Assembly: GCA_015059965.1 (NCBI GenBank)
Contig: SUZM01000001.1
Span: 1-64,000, forward strand
Source of the DNA: Rikenellaceae bacterium
Lineage (GTDB): Bacteria; Bacteroidota; Bacteroidia; Bacteroidales; Rikenellaceae
Direction of reading: 5' to 3'
Length of the DNA: 64,000 nucleotides
The notes under the pieces were generated by a model. That model ran no database searches, was not told where the DNA came from, and saw only the letters and a list, made by a program, of their open reading frames with translations. The translations under genes and the position numbers were made by a program. This document shows, piece by piece, positions 1 through 8,627 of the stretch. Each line of letters starts with the position of its first letter. Within the stretch, counting starts at the first letter, position 1.

Positions 1-49
1 CGATGTTTCAAAGGGTTTTGCTTGATTTTGTCCTCAAAACTTTTGGACT

Positions 50-125
50 TGGAGCGGAAAACGAGACTCGAACTCGCGACCCCAACCTTGGCAAGGTTGT
101 GCTCTACCAACTGAGCTATTTCCGC
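50..125 (-). tRNA. tRNA-Gly (anticodon GCC)
   Basis: On the minus strand a complete 76-nt cloverleaf can be drawn. The acceptor stem GCGGAAA pairs with TTTCCGC, the D arm contains AGCTCAGTTGGTAGAGC, the anticodon stem CAACC/GGTTG closes the loop TTGCCAA (anticodon GCC, glycine), and the T loop is GTTCGAGTC. The discriminator is T and the CCA end is encoded. A TATATTTG promoter box lies about 35 nt upstream of the 5' end. Confidence 0.97.
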
Positions 126-158
126 AATATGTTTCAGCTTTCGGGCTGATTGCGGGTG

Positions 159-190
159 CAAATATAAGGCAAATATTTTATTCCGCCAAA
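159..190 (-). promoter_or_regulatory. Bacteroidota-type promoter of tRNA-Gly
   Basis: On the minus strand TATATTTG (-7 type, consensus TAnnTTTG) lies at 166-159 and TTTG (-33 type) at 190-187, separated by 20 nt, the spacing known for Bacteroidota sigma-ABfr promoters. Both boxes and the spacing are seen directly; activity is inferred. Confidence 0.7.
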
Positions 191-280
191 TATTTGCTCG
201 AAAAAATTAAAAATCCCATACTTTTAATATAGAACCTGTTTTAGATTTATTTTTCTCCAAACCTTTGGGGACACTTCACA

Positions 281-312
281 GGGAGAGGGGAGAGGGGAGA
301 GCGGGGAGGGAG
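281..312. repeat. heptamer repeat (GGGGAGA)n
   Basis: About four degenerate copies of a 7-nt G/A unit lie just downstream of the stop codon of the uracil-DNA-glycosylase-family gene. This is one of several unrelated heptamer arrays in the window's intergenic DNA. The rest of the stretch 126-319 holds only the tRNA promoter. Confidence 0.6.
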
Positions 313-319
313 CCGTCGC

Positions 320-910
320 TTAGAGGATTCCCTCAAAAAGGAACATACGGCGGTAGTGGTCGGCCTTGCGGTCGAGGGGGAGGGGGTAGGCACGCGACGA
401 GGAGGGCATACGCCACAGGCGCAGGGTGCGGCCGGCAAAGGTGAATTCGGCAGAGGCACCAACCGCGGGTTTGGAGCACCCGAAGCATTGGCTGACCACC
501 TCGGCAGCCTTCTCGCCCGTTGCAACGATAGCTCGGCAGTGGGGGATCTGCTGCAGCAGGGCTCGAAGGTCGGTCGGGGTGACCACCTCCAGGAAGGCAT
601 CCGAGGCGTTATCCTTCAGGCGGCGCACCTCGGAGGCAGTATCGTAGAGGGCCAGCCCCAGGTGCGTGCAGAAATCCACGATCCGCTCCTTGTCGAAGCG
701 CTTTTCGGCCGGGCACTCGAAATGGTCTTTAGCTCCAAAGAAGAGGAGTCCCATGATGCGCCACATGTCGTTGATGCGGTTGGGGTAGAAGAACTCCATG
801 GACCATCGTTCGCGCTTTGGCGGGAAGCTCCCGAGCATCAGCAGGCGGGCTCCGGCGGGCAGGAAGGGCTCCAAGGGGTGCTTCTCTATAGGGGGCAGCG
901 GGGTAGGCAT
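320..910 (-). CDS. uracil-DNA glycosylase-superfamily protein
   Basis: 196 aa. The protein looks like a small member of the UDG/MUG superfamily, which removes uracil or mismatched bases from DNA in the cytoplasm. The active-site-type motif GSFPP is at residues 27-31, in the place of GxxPG in the family. The second motif MPSSSRAYPL is at 168-177, where family members carry H/N-P-S. Its position as last gene of the feoAB transcript (22 nt after the CYTH gene) says nothing clear about its job. The substrate cannot be read from sequence; MPS instead of HPS or NPS means the exact subfamily is open. Start ATG at 910 is the only one that keeps the GSFPP strand near the N-terminus. Confidence 0.8.
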   Translation of the reverse strand: MPTPLPPIEKHPLEPFLPAGARLLMLGSFPPKRERWSMEFFYPNRINDMWRIMGLLFFGAKDHFECPAEKRFDKERIVDFCTHLGLALYDTASEVRRLKDNASDAFLEVVTPTDLRALLQQIPHCRAIVATGEKAAEVVSQCFGCSKPAVGASAEFTFAGRTLRLWRMPSSSRAYPLPLDRKADHYRRMFLFEGIL

Positions 911-932
911 GGGTAAAAGGTTTCGACAGGGG

Positions 933-1406
933 TTATTCAGTAGCCTTTTTCAGCGTGGCCAAGGCAATTTGCGAGTTGTAGTAGGCCTTCTCGCCCGTCA
1001 CCTCGCGGCCGAGCCAGGCGGGGCGCTCGAACGCCTCATCCTCGGCCTGAAGCTCCACCTCGGCCAGCAGCAGCCCGGCATTCAGGCCGTGGAACTCATC
1101 TACCTCGAAGGTATGGCGGCCCACCGGCACCAGGTAGCGACTCTTCTCGACCGTGGCTCGACATCCGGCGAGCAACTCCTCGGCCTCTGCGTAGGGGATT
1201 TCGCGCTCCCACTCCTCGCGGCTCAGGCCATTGGTCGAGCTACGGCCCTTGACGGTCAGATAACCCTTATCGCCCCAAGTGCGGACACGCACCGTGCGCT
1301 CGGGTGAGAGGGAGAGGTAGCCCTGGCGGATCTCCACCCGCTCCCGGGCCTGCTGCTTGAAATCCTCGTTCAGGAGCAGGAATTTACGTTCGATCTCGAG
1401 TGCCAT
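933..1406 (-). CDS. CYTH-domain protein (triphosphate-binding tunnel enzyme)
   Basis: 157 aa, a single CYTH domain. The signature ExExRK is at residues 4-8 (MALEIERKF), directly at the N-terminus as is normal for the family, followed by the alternating charged strands RTVRVRTWGDKGYLTVKGR that line the tunnel. Known members hydrolyse inorganic triphosphate or thiamine triphosphate, or (class IV) act as adenylate cyclases; small bacterial CYTH proteins like this are mostly inorganic triphosphatases. It starts 10 nt after the FeoB-associated small protein, so it is probably co-transcribed with feoAB. No functional link to iron uptake is obvious. Confidence 0.85.
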   Translation of the reverse strand: MALEIERKFLLLNEDFKQQARERVEIRQGYLSLSPERTVRVRTWGDKGYLTVKGRSSTNGLSREEWEREIPYAEAEELLAGCRATVEKSRYLVPVGRHTFEVDEFHGLNAGLLLAEVELQAEDEAFERPAWLGREVTGEKAYYNSQIALATLKKATE

Positions 1407-1416
1407 GCTTCAGGGG

Positions 1417-1566
1417 TCATTTACGTTCTCGTTTCAGAGGGCAGTCGGCCGTACAGCCGTCGCACTTCGCGCCACCGCCACGCACCACACACCAGAGCCG
1501 GCGGAGCAGATACACCGCCACCGCCACACCGATCAGGGCTACGATCCAATCTTGCCAATCCATCAT
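1417..1566 (-). CDS. FeoB-associated Cys-rich membrane protein
   Basis: A 49-aa gene. Its ATG overlaps the feoAB stop codon by one base (TGATG). One membrane segment (IVALIGVAVAVYLLRRLW, about residues 8-25) is followed by a short tail with CDGCTADC at residues 35-42. This layout (single TM helix plus CxxC...C tail) matches the small proteins known downstream of feoB in Bacteroidota. It is thought to support FeoB, perhaps by handling Fe2+ or cysteines near the inner face of the pore; that role is inference. A second ATG follows immediately (1563), so the start could be one codon later. Confidence 0.88.
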   Translation of the reverse strand: MMDWQDWIVALIGVAVAVYLLRRLWCVVRGGGAKCDGCTADCPLKRERK

Positions 1567-3950
1567 CAGAAGAGCGAAAAGAGGTGATAGGTCAAGAAGG
1601 CCATAAGCCAGGCCAAAGTCGTATTGTAGAGGATCGAAGCCGCCGCCCAGCGCCAGCCGATCTCCGAAGCGATGGCCGCGATGGTGGCTATGCAGGGGAA
1701 GTAGATCAGGATGAAGACCAGGAAGGCGAGGGCCGAGGCGGGGGTGAAGTCACCACTTGCCGCCAGGCGGGCCGGGAGTCCGAGGTCGGTCTCGGCCGAC
1801 ACCTCCTCGGCGAACTCTCCCTGATAGGGCTCCTCAGGGGTATTGGTATAGAGCACACCCATCGTGCTCACCACAATCTCTTTTGCAGCCACACCCGAGA
1901 GGATGGCCACGGCCGACTTCCAATTCAGGCCCAAGGGCTCAACCACCGGTTCGCAAGCCTTGCCCACCTCACCCAGGTAGGAGTGTTCGTAGTGCCCCTG
2001 CTTGGTCTCGGCCACCTCGGGGCGGGGGTAGTAGCTCAGGAACCAGATCACCACCGAGGCCACAAGGATCAGTCCGCCCATCTTCCGCAGGTACTGGGCG
2101 CACTTCTCCCACATGTGCAACACCGTAGCCTTCAGGGTCGGCACGCGGTAGGGTGGCAGCTCCATCACAAAGGGGGTCTCATCGACCTTGAAGAAGAAGC
2201 GGCGCATGACGTGCCGCGCAGTGAACATAGCCAACAGCACCCCCAAGACATAGAGCCCCATCATCACCAGACCGGCATGTGTCGGGAAGAAGGTGGCCAC
2301 CAGCAGAATATAGATCGGCAGTCGTGCGCTGCACGACATGAAGGGGATGATCAGGATGGTAATCAGGCGGCTCGAGCGGCTCTCGATCGTGCGCGTGGCC
2401 ATCACTGCCGGCACATTGCAGCCGAAGCCCATGATCAGCGGAATAAACGACTTGCCGTGCAGCCCCATGCGGTGCATCACCCGGTCCATGATAAAGGCGG
2501 CACGCGCCAGGTAGCCCGAGTCCTCCATGAAGGAGATGAACAGATAGAGAATCATGATGTTGGGCAGGAAGACTATCACGCTGCCCACACCACCGATCAC
2601 ACCATCGACCACCAAATCGCGCAATGCCCCCTGAGGCATCAGGCCATCAATCGCCGCGGCGAGCCAATCGACACCCAGGGAGATCCACTCCTGGGGGTAG
2701 GCTCCGAGCATAAAGGTGGAGTAGAACATCAGCCACATCACCAGAAAGAAGATCGGGAAGCCCCACAGCTTGTGGGTCACCAGCGAGTCGATCACCTCGG
2801 TGGTCCGGAGACGATCGCGCACGCCCGGCTCGAAGGTCTCCTTCAGGGCACCGGAGATGAATCCATACTTGCGGTTGGCCATGGCCGTCTCCACATCCTC
2901 GCCCAATTCGCGCTCCACACGTTGCGCCTCACGATCGCGCACCTCCTTCCAGGCGCCATAGTGGGGGTTACGGCTCAAGCGGGCAATCACCTCACGGTCC
3001 CCCTCCAGGAGCTTCATGGCCAGATAGCGGGGCGGGAAGTATTTGGGCAGCTCATCGCGATGCTCACGCATCAGCGAAGCCAGAGGCTCAAGCGCCCCCT
3101 CGATGGTCTGCCCCTGGTGGATGTGAATATGGCGCACACGCTTATCCTCATTCTCATAGACGGCAATCAGCGTGTCGAGCAACTCTTCGACACCGCGGGC
3201 ACTGCGGGCCACCACCGGCACCATCGGCACACCGAGCATCGCTCCCAGGTTCTCATAGTCGAGCTGCGCACCGCTCGCCTCCAACTCGTCGTACATATTC
3301 AGCGCCACCACCATGCGGGGGTTGATGTCGATCAGTTCGGTCGTAAGGTAGAGATTGCGTTCCAGGTTCGAAGCCACCACCGTGTTGATGATCACGTCGG
3401 GCATGCGCTCCGCCAGGTGGCGACGCACATAGAGCTCCTCGGGGGTGTAGGCCGCCAGGGCATAGGTGCCGGGCAGATCGGTAAGCTCGAAGTGATAACC
3501 CTTATAGTTGCAATAGCCCACCTTGGCATCTACGGTTACCCCGCTGTAGTTCCCCACATGTTCTCGGCTGCCCGAGATGGCATTGAAGAGCGAAGTCTTG
3601 CCGCTGTTGGGATTACCCACCAGGGCCACATGAATGTGCTTGCTGCTCTGGCGTACCACCTCGTCGATCGAATCGCACTCCTCGATTCCCTCCGAGACCT
3701 CACCGCGCATCAGCAACTCGGCCTCGCGGTCGGTCATCACCTCCACCATCACGGCCTCACTGCGTCTGAGCGACACATCATAGCCCATAATGCGATAGTC
3801 AATCGGATCTTTGAGCGGAGCATTGAGGATCACCTCCACCTGCTTCCCGCGCACAAATCCCATCTCGAGAATACGCCGGCGAAATCCGCCATGCCCCGAG
3901 ACCTTCACGATCACCGCCTTCTCACCCGTCTTCAACTCCGACAAACGCAT
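1566..3950 (-). CDS. feoB: fused FeoA-FeoB ferrous iron transporter
   Basis: 794 aa. Residues 1-71 are a FeoA SH3-like domain. The rest is FeoB: a cytosolic GTPase domain with G1 GNPNSGKT at 112-119, G3 DLPG at 158-161 and G4 NMYD, a helical bundle, then two Gate regions with multiple membrane helices (PLIMGFGCNVPAVMATRTIE and PCIATIAAIASEIG regions). It imports Fe2+ across the inner membrane using GTP-dependent gating. The FeoA-FeoB fusion is common in Bacteroidota. It is first in a four-gene minus operon. A TACCTTTG box lies 25 nt upstream of the start, with a heptamer array (TTTGAAT)n beyond it. Confidence 0.97.
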   Translation of the reverse strand: MRLSELKTGEKAVIVKVSGHGGFRRRILEMGFVRGKQVEVILNAPLKDPIDYRIMGYDVSLRRSEAVMVEVMTDREAELLMRGEVSEGIEECDSIDEVVRQSSKHIHVALVGNPNSGKTSLFNAISGSREHVGNYSGVTVDAKVGYCNYKGYHFELTDLPGTYALAAYTPEELYVRRHLAERMPDVIINTVVASNLERNLYLTTELIDINPRMVVALNMYDELEASGAQLDYENLGAMLGVPMVPVVARSARGVEELLDTLIAVYENEDKRVRHIHIHQGQTIEGALEPLASLMREHRDELPKYFPPRYLAMKLLEGDREVIARLSRNPHYGAWKEVRDREAQRVERELGEDVETAMANRKYGFISGALKETFEPGVRDRLRTTEVIDSLVTHKLWGFPIFFLVMWLMFYSTFMLGAYPQEWISLGVDWLAAAIDGLMPQGALRDLVVDGVIGGVGSVIVFLPNIMILYLFISFMEDSGYLARAAFIMDRVMHRMGLHGKSFIPLIMGFGCNVPAVMATRTIESRSSRLITILIIPFMSCSARLPIYILLVATFFPTHAGLVMMGLYVLGVLLAMFTARHVMRRFFFKVDETPFVMELPPYRVPTLKATVLHMWEKCAQYLRKMGGLILVASVVIWFLSYYPRPEVAETKQGHYEHSYLGEVGKACEPVVEPLGLNWKSAVAILSGVAAKEIVVSTMGVLYTNTPEEPYQGEFAEEVSAETDLGLPARLAASGDFTPASALAFLVFILIYFPCIATIAAIASEIGWRWAAASILYNTTLAWLMAFLTYHLFSLF

Positions 3951-3974
3951 AATTCGCTCCTTCTTTTATACGGG

Positions 3975-3982
3975 CAAAGGTA
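3975..3982 (-). promoter_or_regulatory. -7 box of feoAB operon
   Basis: TACCTTTG on the minus strand, 25 nt upstream of the feoAB ATG. The place where the -33 TTTG should be is occupied by a heptamer array that offers TTTG every 7 nt. Confidence 0.65.
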
Positions 3983-3988
3983 CAAAAA

Positions 3989-4100
3989 ATTCAAAATTCA
4001 AAATTCAAAATTCAAAATTATTTGCCTTGTGCAAGGAAATATTCGCAAAGGAATAATTGCAACGACAAGGAAATAATTTTGAATTTTGAGTTTTGAGTTT
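3989..4100. repeat. (ATTCAAA)n heptamers and AT-rich inverted element
   Basis: About 4.5 copies of ATTCAAA occupy 3989-4020. They are followed by ATTTGCCTTG...GACAAGGAAAT, and then TTTTGAATTTTGAG, which is the inverted heptamer. The whole stretch can fold back on itself. Similar pieces (ATTTGgCTTG, GGAATATT, CGACAAGGAAA) recur at about 36113-36160 and 39371-39460, so this is a dispersed element lying between feoAB and the 3' end of the efflux operon. Confidence 0.6.
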
Positions 4101-4108
4101 CACCCGTC

Positions 4109-5476
4109 CTACCACCCTCCGCCTAAGGCCTTGAAGAGGTTGACATAGGCGATGTAGTGTTCGGCGAGCAGTTCGACGAGTTGCTGCTGCGATGTATAAT
4201 AGGAGCGTTCGGCATCAATCACATTCAGGTAGTTCGACATGCCGTTTTCGTATAGGGCGCGGCTCTTGCGGGCAATCGACTCGTTCAGGGCGACCAGTTC
4301 GCGAATACGCTCCACCTGCTCACGATAGCTCACAATGGCCACCAGGGCCTCATCCACATCCGAGAGTGCCTCCAGGAAGCTCTCCCGGTAGGCGAACATC
4401 GCCTCGTAGTACTTTTCGCGGGCAATCTTCTCCTGCGCCTTCAGTTTCCCGAACCCAAAGAGGGGCTGCAGGAGCGAGCCGCCCACGCTCCAGACCCAGG
4501 GGTCGCCCGTAAAGAGCCCCTTCAAGGCATCGGAAGCGATTCCGCCACTCAGCGTCAGCGAGAAGGAGGGCAGACGTGCGGCACGCGCCAGGCCGACATG
4601 GGCCGCCGCCTGCTCCAGGCTGAAGAGCGACTGCATCAGATCGGGACGCCGGCCCAACAAATCGGAAGGCAGCCCCACAGGCACCTGAAGGGGTAAAGAG
4701 TCGAGCCACAACCGGGCACCCCATCCCGCCACAGAGAAATCCAAGGGCTCCTCACCCAGCAGGATCGTAAGCGCGAGGCGGTTCTGCTCAACCTGTCGGC
4801 GATATTGCTGACGGTCGGCGGCAGCCGCGACCACCAGGCTGCGAGCCTGATCCGAGGCCACCCGGCTCTCCATGCCGTAGCGGACGAGCGAATCGGTCAG
4901 TGCCGCCGCTTCGCGCCGCAGGAAGTAGGTCTGCTCCGCAACATGAAGGCCGCGTTCGCAAGCCAGGAGTGTGAAGTAGGTGGTCGCCACCTCGGCCGTG
5001 AGTGCGAGGACCACGCCACGAAAGGCCCACTCGCTCTGCAGAATCTGAGCCCGGACCGAGCGACGAGCCGAGCGCAGGGCTCCGAACAGGGGGACCTCCC
5101 AACTCATCCGGGGAGTCACTTCATAATTCTGAACGACTCCCGTCTGCTCGGTGCGGTCGGCCGAGGCCTCAACTTCGAAATCGAACGCGGGGAGATATTC
5201 GCTCATCACCACTTTGCGGTTCAGGCGGGCCTGCTCCACACGCGAAGCGGCCTCCGCCAGATCGAGGTTCTGTTTCAATGCCAGCTCCTCCAAGCGATCC
5301 AGAAGCGGATCGTTGAAGTGCCTCCACCAACGAATATCGTAGGGCAGCGAATCGCAGCCAAACCCCTCACTGAAGAGGTAGTCGGCCGGGGCCGAGGGGT
5401 TGGGCATGGGCAGACGGACACAGCTGCCCAGCGCAAGGGCCACCAGGAGCCCCAAAAGGAGTTGCAGGGATTTCAT
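4109..5476 (-). CDS. RND efflux outer-membrane lipoprotein (TolC/OprM-like)
   Basis: 455 aa. A lipoprotein signal peptide ends in LGSC (Cys19). The mature protein has the duplicated outer-membrane efflux domain: long helices around RVEQARLNRKVVMSEYLP and SLEQAAAHVGLARAARLPSF, and the family's LGRRPDLMQS. It forms the trimeric exit duct of the pump encoded upstream. It is the last of three genes; its ATG overlaps the stop of the RND gene by four bases (ATGA). Length is typical for the NodT/OprM group. Substrate unknown. Confidence 0.92.
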   Translation of the reverse strand: MKSLQLLLGLLVALALGSCVRLPMPNPSAPADYLFSEGFGCDSLPYDIRWWRHFNDPLLDRLEELALKQNLDLAEAASRVEQARLNRKVVMSEYLPAFDFEVEASADRTEQTGVVQNYEVTPRMSWEVPLFGALRSARRSVRAQILQSEWAFRGVVLALTAEVATTYFTLLACERGLHVAEQTYFLRREAAALTDSLVRYGMESRVASDQARSLVVAAAADRQQYRRQVEQNRLALTILLGEEPLDFSVAGWGARLWLDSLPLQVPVGLPSDLLGRRPDLMQSLFSLEQAAAHVGLARAARLPSFSLTLSGGIASDALKGLFTGDPWVWSVGGSLLQPLFGFGKLKAQEKIAREKYYEAMFAYRESFLEALSDVDEALVAIVSYREQVERIRELVALNESIARKSRALYENGMSNYLNVIDAERSYYTSQQQLVELLAEHYIAYVNLFKALGGGW

Positions 5477-8400
5477 AGCTTCTCTTGTGCTTGGAGTTTC
5501 AGACGTTCACGTTTGCGGTCGAACCGTCCGAGACGGGCAACCAGGTAGTAGAGTGCGGGGTAGAGGAAGACACCGAGCAGGGTAGCCATCGTCATGCCGC
5601 CGACCAGCGCCCATCCCATCACATGGCGGGCCGTGGAGTAGACCCCATGGGCAAAGACCAGGGGGAGGACGCCGAGCACAAAGGCAAAGGCGGTCATCAG
5701 AATGGGTCTGAGGCGCAGGTGGGCAGCCCCTAAGGCGGCCTCTTCAAGACCAAGCCCCTGCTCGAAGAAGAGGCGGTCGGCATACTCGGCCACCAGAATG
5801 GCATTCTTGGCCGCAAGGCCGATGAGCATCACCAGCGAGATCTGCAGGTAGAGGTCGTTGAGGATCAGGGGGCTGAAGAGGTGAGCCACCGCCACCAGGA
5901 GCAACGCCCCGAAGATGGCGGGCGGCACCCCCAGCAGGATAGCCGGGGGCATGCCCCACGAGTTGTAGAGCGAGGCCAGCGTAAGGAAGACGAAGCAGAG
6001 GGCCAAGAGATAGACCCACCACCCGGAGCTCGAGGCCGAGCGCTGCTGAAAGGAGATGCCGCTCCAGGAGAAGCCCATCTCGCGGGGCAGCTCCTCGCGG
6101 GCCGAGCGCTCGATGAGGGACATCACCTTGCCCGACGAAGTTCCCGGGGTCGTTGCTACGGTAAGGCCGATGGAGCGGTAGTTGTTGAAGCGGGTGACGA
6201 AGTCCGGACCCGAGGACTCCTCCACGCGGATGAACTGCGAGAGGGGCACCGAGCTGCCGTTGCGCCCCGCAATGTAGTAGCTGTTGAGCGAGCGGCCATC
6301 GAGGCGGTAGGCCGGAGCCGCCTGCAGGTAGGTCTGATAGAGGGTTCCGAAGGCGCTGAAGTTATTCAGATAGTCCCCTCCGAGCAACGTGGCGATCTGG
6401 GTATAGAGCTCCCCGAGATCGACCCCGAGAGCCAGTGCCTGCTCCTTGTCGATCACCAGCCGACGGTTCGGCACGCCGCCATTGTAGGGTGTCGTCACGG
6501 AGGCCACCCCGGGCAGCTGCTCCAGCTTGGAGATCCAGGCCCGGGTTGTGCTCTCCAAGGCCTCGGCCCCCTGGCCGGCCAGATCCTGCACCTCGAGCGT
6601 AATGCCCGATGAGACCCCGAGCCCCGGGATCGAGGGCGGGATGAAGGCGTAACACTGCGCCTCGGGTACGGCCGCAAAGAGGATCCCGTTGAGCTCATCG
6701 GCCAGCTCCATGGCCGAGAGGTTGCGCTCCTTGTAATCGACCAGCGAGACGAAGAGCACGCCGCTGTCCGACGAAGCCACTCCGGCCATCATGTTGAATC
6801 CGGCAGCGTAGGAGGTGGCTCGAACCTGAGGCAGTGCCTGCACCACCTGCTCGACATGGGCCATGGCCTGCTGTGTCCGCTCCAGGGAGGAGGCCTCGGG
6901 GCCCTCGACCATTACCATCAGATAGCCCTGATCCTCCTCAGGCAGGAATCCCGAGGGGAGGCTGCGCCAGAGCAGCAGGATCGCCACGCCGAGTACGGCC
7001 AGCAGCGCCACCGAGCGCCACGCATGGCGCAAGACCGAGCGGGAGGCTCCGTCGTAGCGGGCCATCATGCGGTCGAAGAGGCGGTTGAAACGATAAAAGA
7101 GTCCCCGTTCGGGTTGCGGATGCGGCTTCAAAATCAGGGCGCAGAGGGCCGGGGAGAGGCTCAAGGCGTTGATGGCCGAGAAGAGGACCGCAAGCGAGAG
7201 GGTGATGCCGAACTGCCGAAACAGCAGCCCGGTAATGCCTCCGGTGAAGGAGACCGGGATGAAGACCGCCAGCAACACCACCGTGGTGGCGATGATCGGC
7301 GAGGCTACGCGGCGCATCGCCTCCGCGGCAGCCTTGCGGGGGGTCATTCCCGCCTGCAGGTTGAGCTGTACGGCCTCGACCACCACAATGGCATCGTCCA
7401 CTACAAGGCCGATTGCGAGCACCATACCCAGCAGTGAGATGATGTTGATCGAGAAGTCCAAGAGCGGAAAGAGGGCAAAGGTCGAGATGAGCGACACGGG
7501 GATGGCCACCAGCGGGATGAGTGTCGAGCGCCAATCCTGCAGGAAGAGGTAGATGATCCCCACCACCAGCAGCAGGGCGACAAAGAGTGTGAGGAAAATA
7601 TCCTCAATGCCGGCACGAATGCTCGAGGTGGAATCGACCATCGTGGCATAGGCCATGCCGTCGTAAAAGTTGCCCTTCAGGCGCTCCATCTCTTGGCTCA
7701 CGGCCCGGCCCACCTCCACGGCATTGCTGCCGGGCTGCTGATAGACCACCACCAGGGCCGAGGGTTTGCCCGCATAGGCCGACGTCGAGCCGTAGCTCTG
7801 GGCCCCGAGCTCCACCGAGGCAACATCGCTCAAGCGCACCTGCTCACCGGTGGGGAGCTCCCGCAGCAGAATCTTCGCAAACTCCTCGGGCGTAGAGAGC
7901 TGTGGGGGCATCAGGACCGAATAGGTGAAGGGTGTTCCTTCGGGAGCGGGGGCGGCGCCGAACTTTCCGGCGGGGTAGATCCCGCTTTGTCGGCTGATCG
8001 CCTCGGCCACTTGGGCCACCGTCAGGTCGTAGTAGGCCAGCAGATCGGGCCTGAGCCAGATGCGCATGGCATACTCGCCGGCCCCCATCACCTGCACCTT
8101 GCCCACACCTTCGACCTTGAGCAGTTGATCACGAATATGCAGATAGGCATAGTTCGAGAGAAACTCCTCGTCGTAGCGTCCATCGCTATAGAGGGCATAG
8201 ACCATCAGAAATCCCGACATGGTCTTCTGCGTGGTCACCCCGTGTCGGGTCACCGTGGCCGGAAGGCTCGGTGCAGCCTCCGAGACACGATTCTGCGTGA
8301 AGATGGCATCCAAATCGGGATCCGATCCGATGGCAAAGGTAACCTGCAGATTCATCGAGCCGTCGGCGGCAGCCGTAGATTGCATGTAGAGCATATCGCT

Positions 8401-8616
8401 CACCCCCATCACCTCACTGCCCAAGGGCTGCGCCACAGACTCGTCCACGGTCTGGGCATCGGCTCCGGGGTAGGAGGCCGCCACCTCAACCACCGGAGGC
8501 GTAATATCGGGATACTGCTCCACCGAGAGATTTTCTATGGCCACCACACCGGCCAAGACCATCGCCACGGAGAGGGCAATGGCAAAGACCGGCCGTGTAA
8601 TAAAGAAACGCTCCAT
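5473..8616 (-). CDS. RND efflux transporter, HAE1/AcrB type
   Basis: 1047 aa, full length for the family. It is a proton-driven inner-membrane pump with 12 helices and two large periplasmic loops. The N-terminus MERFFITRPVFAIALSVAM is classic. TM4 carries GLVVDDAIVVVEAV with the two adjacent aspartates needed for proton relay, and the two halves are recognisable (second half starts near YDGASRSVLRHAWRS). It takes amphiphilic drugs, bile salts or similar compounds from the periplasm; the gut setting makes bile salts a reasonable guess, not shown here. It lies 11 nt after the adaptor gene and overlaps the outer-membrane gene. Confidence 0.96.
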   Translation of the reverse strand: MERFFITRPVFAIALSVAMVLAGVVAIENLSVEQYPDITPPVVEVAASYPGADAQTVDESVAQPLGSEVMGVSDMLYMQSTAAADGSMNLQVTFAIGSDPDLDAIFTQNRVSEAAPSLPATVTRHGVTTQKTMSGFLMVYALYSDGRYDEEFLSNYAYLHIRDQLLKVEGVGKVQVMGAGEYAMRIWLRPDLLAYYDLTVAQVAEAISRQSGIYPAGKFGAAPAPEGTPFTYSVLMPPQLSTPEEFAKILLRELPTGEQVRLSDVASVELGAQSYGSTSAYAGKPSALVVVYQQPGSNAVEVGRAVSQEMERLKGNFYDGMAYATMVDSTSSIRAGIEDIFLTLFVALLLVVGIIYLFLQDWRSTLIPLVAIPVSLISTFALFPLLDFSINIISLLGMVLAIGLVVDDAIVVVEAVQLNLQAGMTPRKAAAEAMRRVASPIIATTVVLLAVFIPVSFTGGITGLLFRQFGITLSLAVLFSAINALSLSPALCALILKPHPQPERGLFYRFNRLFDRMMARYDGASRSVLRHAWRSVALLAVLGVAILLLWRSLPSGFLPEEDQGYLMVMVEGPEASSLERTQQAMAHVEQVVQALPQVRATSYAAGFNMMAGVASSDSGVLFVSLVDYKERNLSAMELADELNGILFAAVPEAQCYAFIPPSIPGLGVSSGITLEVQDLAGQGAEALESTTRAWISKLEQLPGVASVTTPYNGGVPNRRLVIDKEQALALGVDLGELYTQIATLLGGDYLNNFSAFGTLYQTYLQAAPAYRLDGRSLNSYYIAGRNGSSVPLSQFIRVEESSGPDFVTRFNNYRSIGLTVATTPGTSSGKVMSLIERSAREELPREMGFSWSGISFQQRSASSSGWWVYLLALCFVFLTLASLYNSWGMPPAILLGVPPAIFGALLLVAVAHLFSPLILNDLYLQISLVMLIGLAAKNAILVAEYADRLFFEQGLGLEEAALGAAHLRLRPILMTAFAFVLGVLPLVFAHGVYSTARHVMGWALVGGMTMATLLGVFLYPALYYLVARLGRFDRKRERLKLQAQEKL

Positions 8617-8627
8617 ATAACGCAGGT

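Noticed and set aside
1584..1606. Frameshift or split of feoAB into feoA and feoB
   Set aside because: One continuous 794-codon frame covers both; the fusion is genuine and common in this phylum.
1584..4076. 830-codon open frame opposite feoAB
   Set aside because: Antisense shadow caused by GC-rich codon use; no family motifs, low-complexity His/Gln-rich translation, and it fully overlaps an unmistakable gene.
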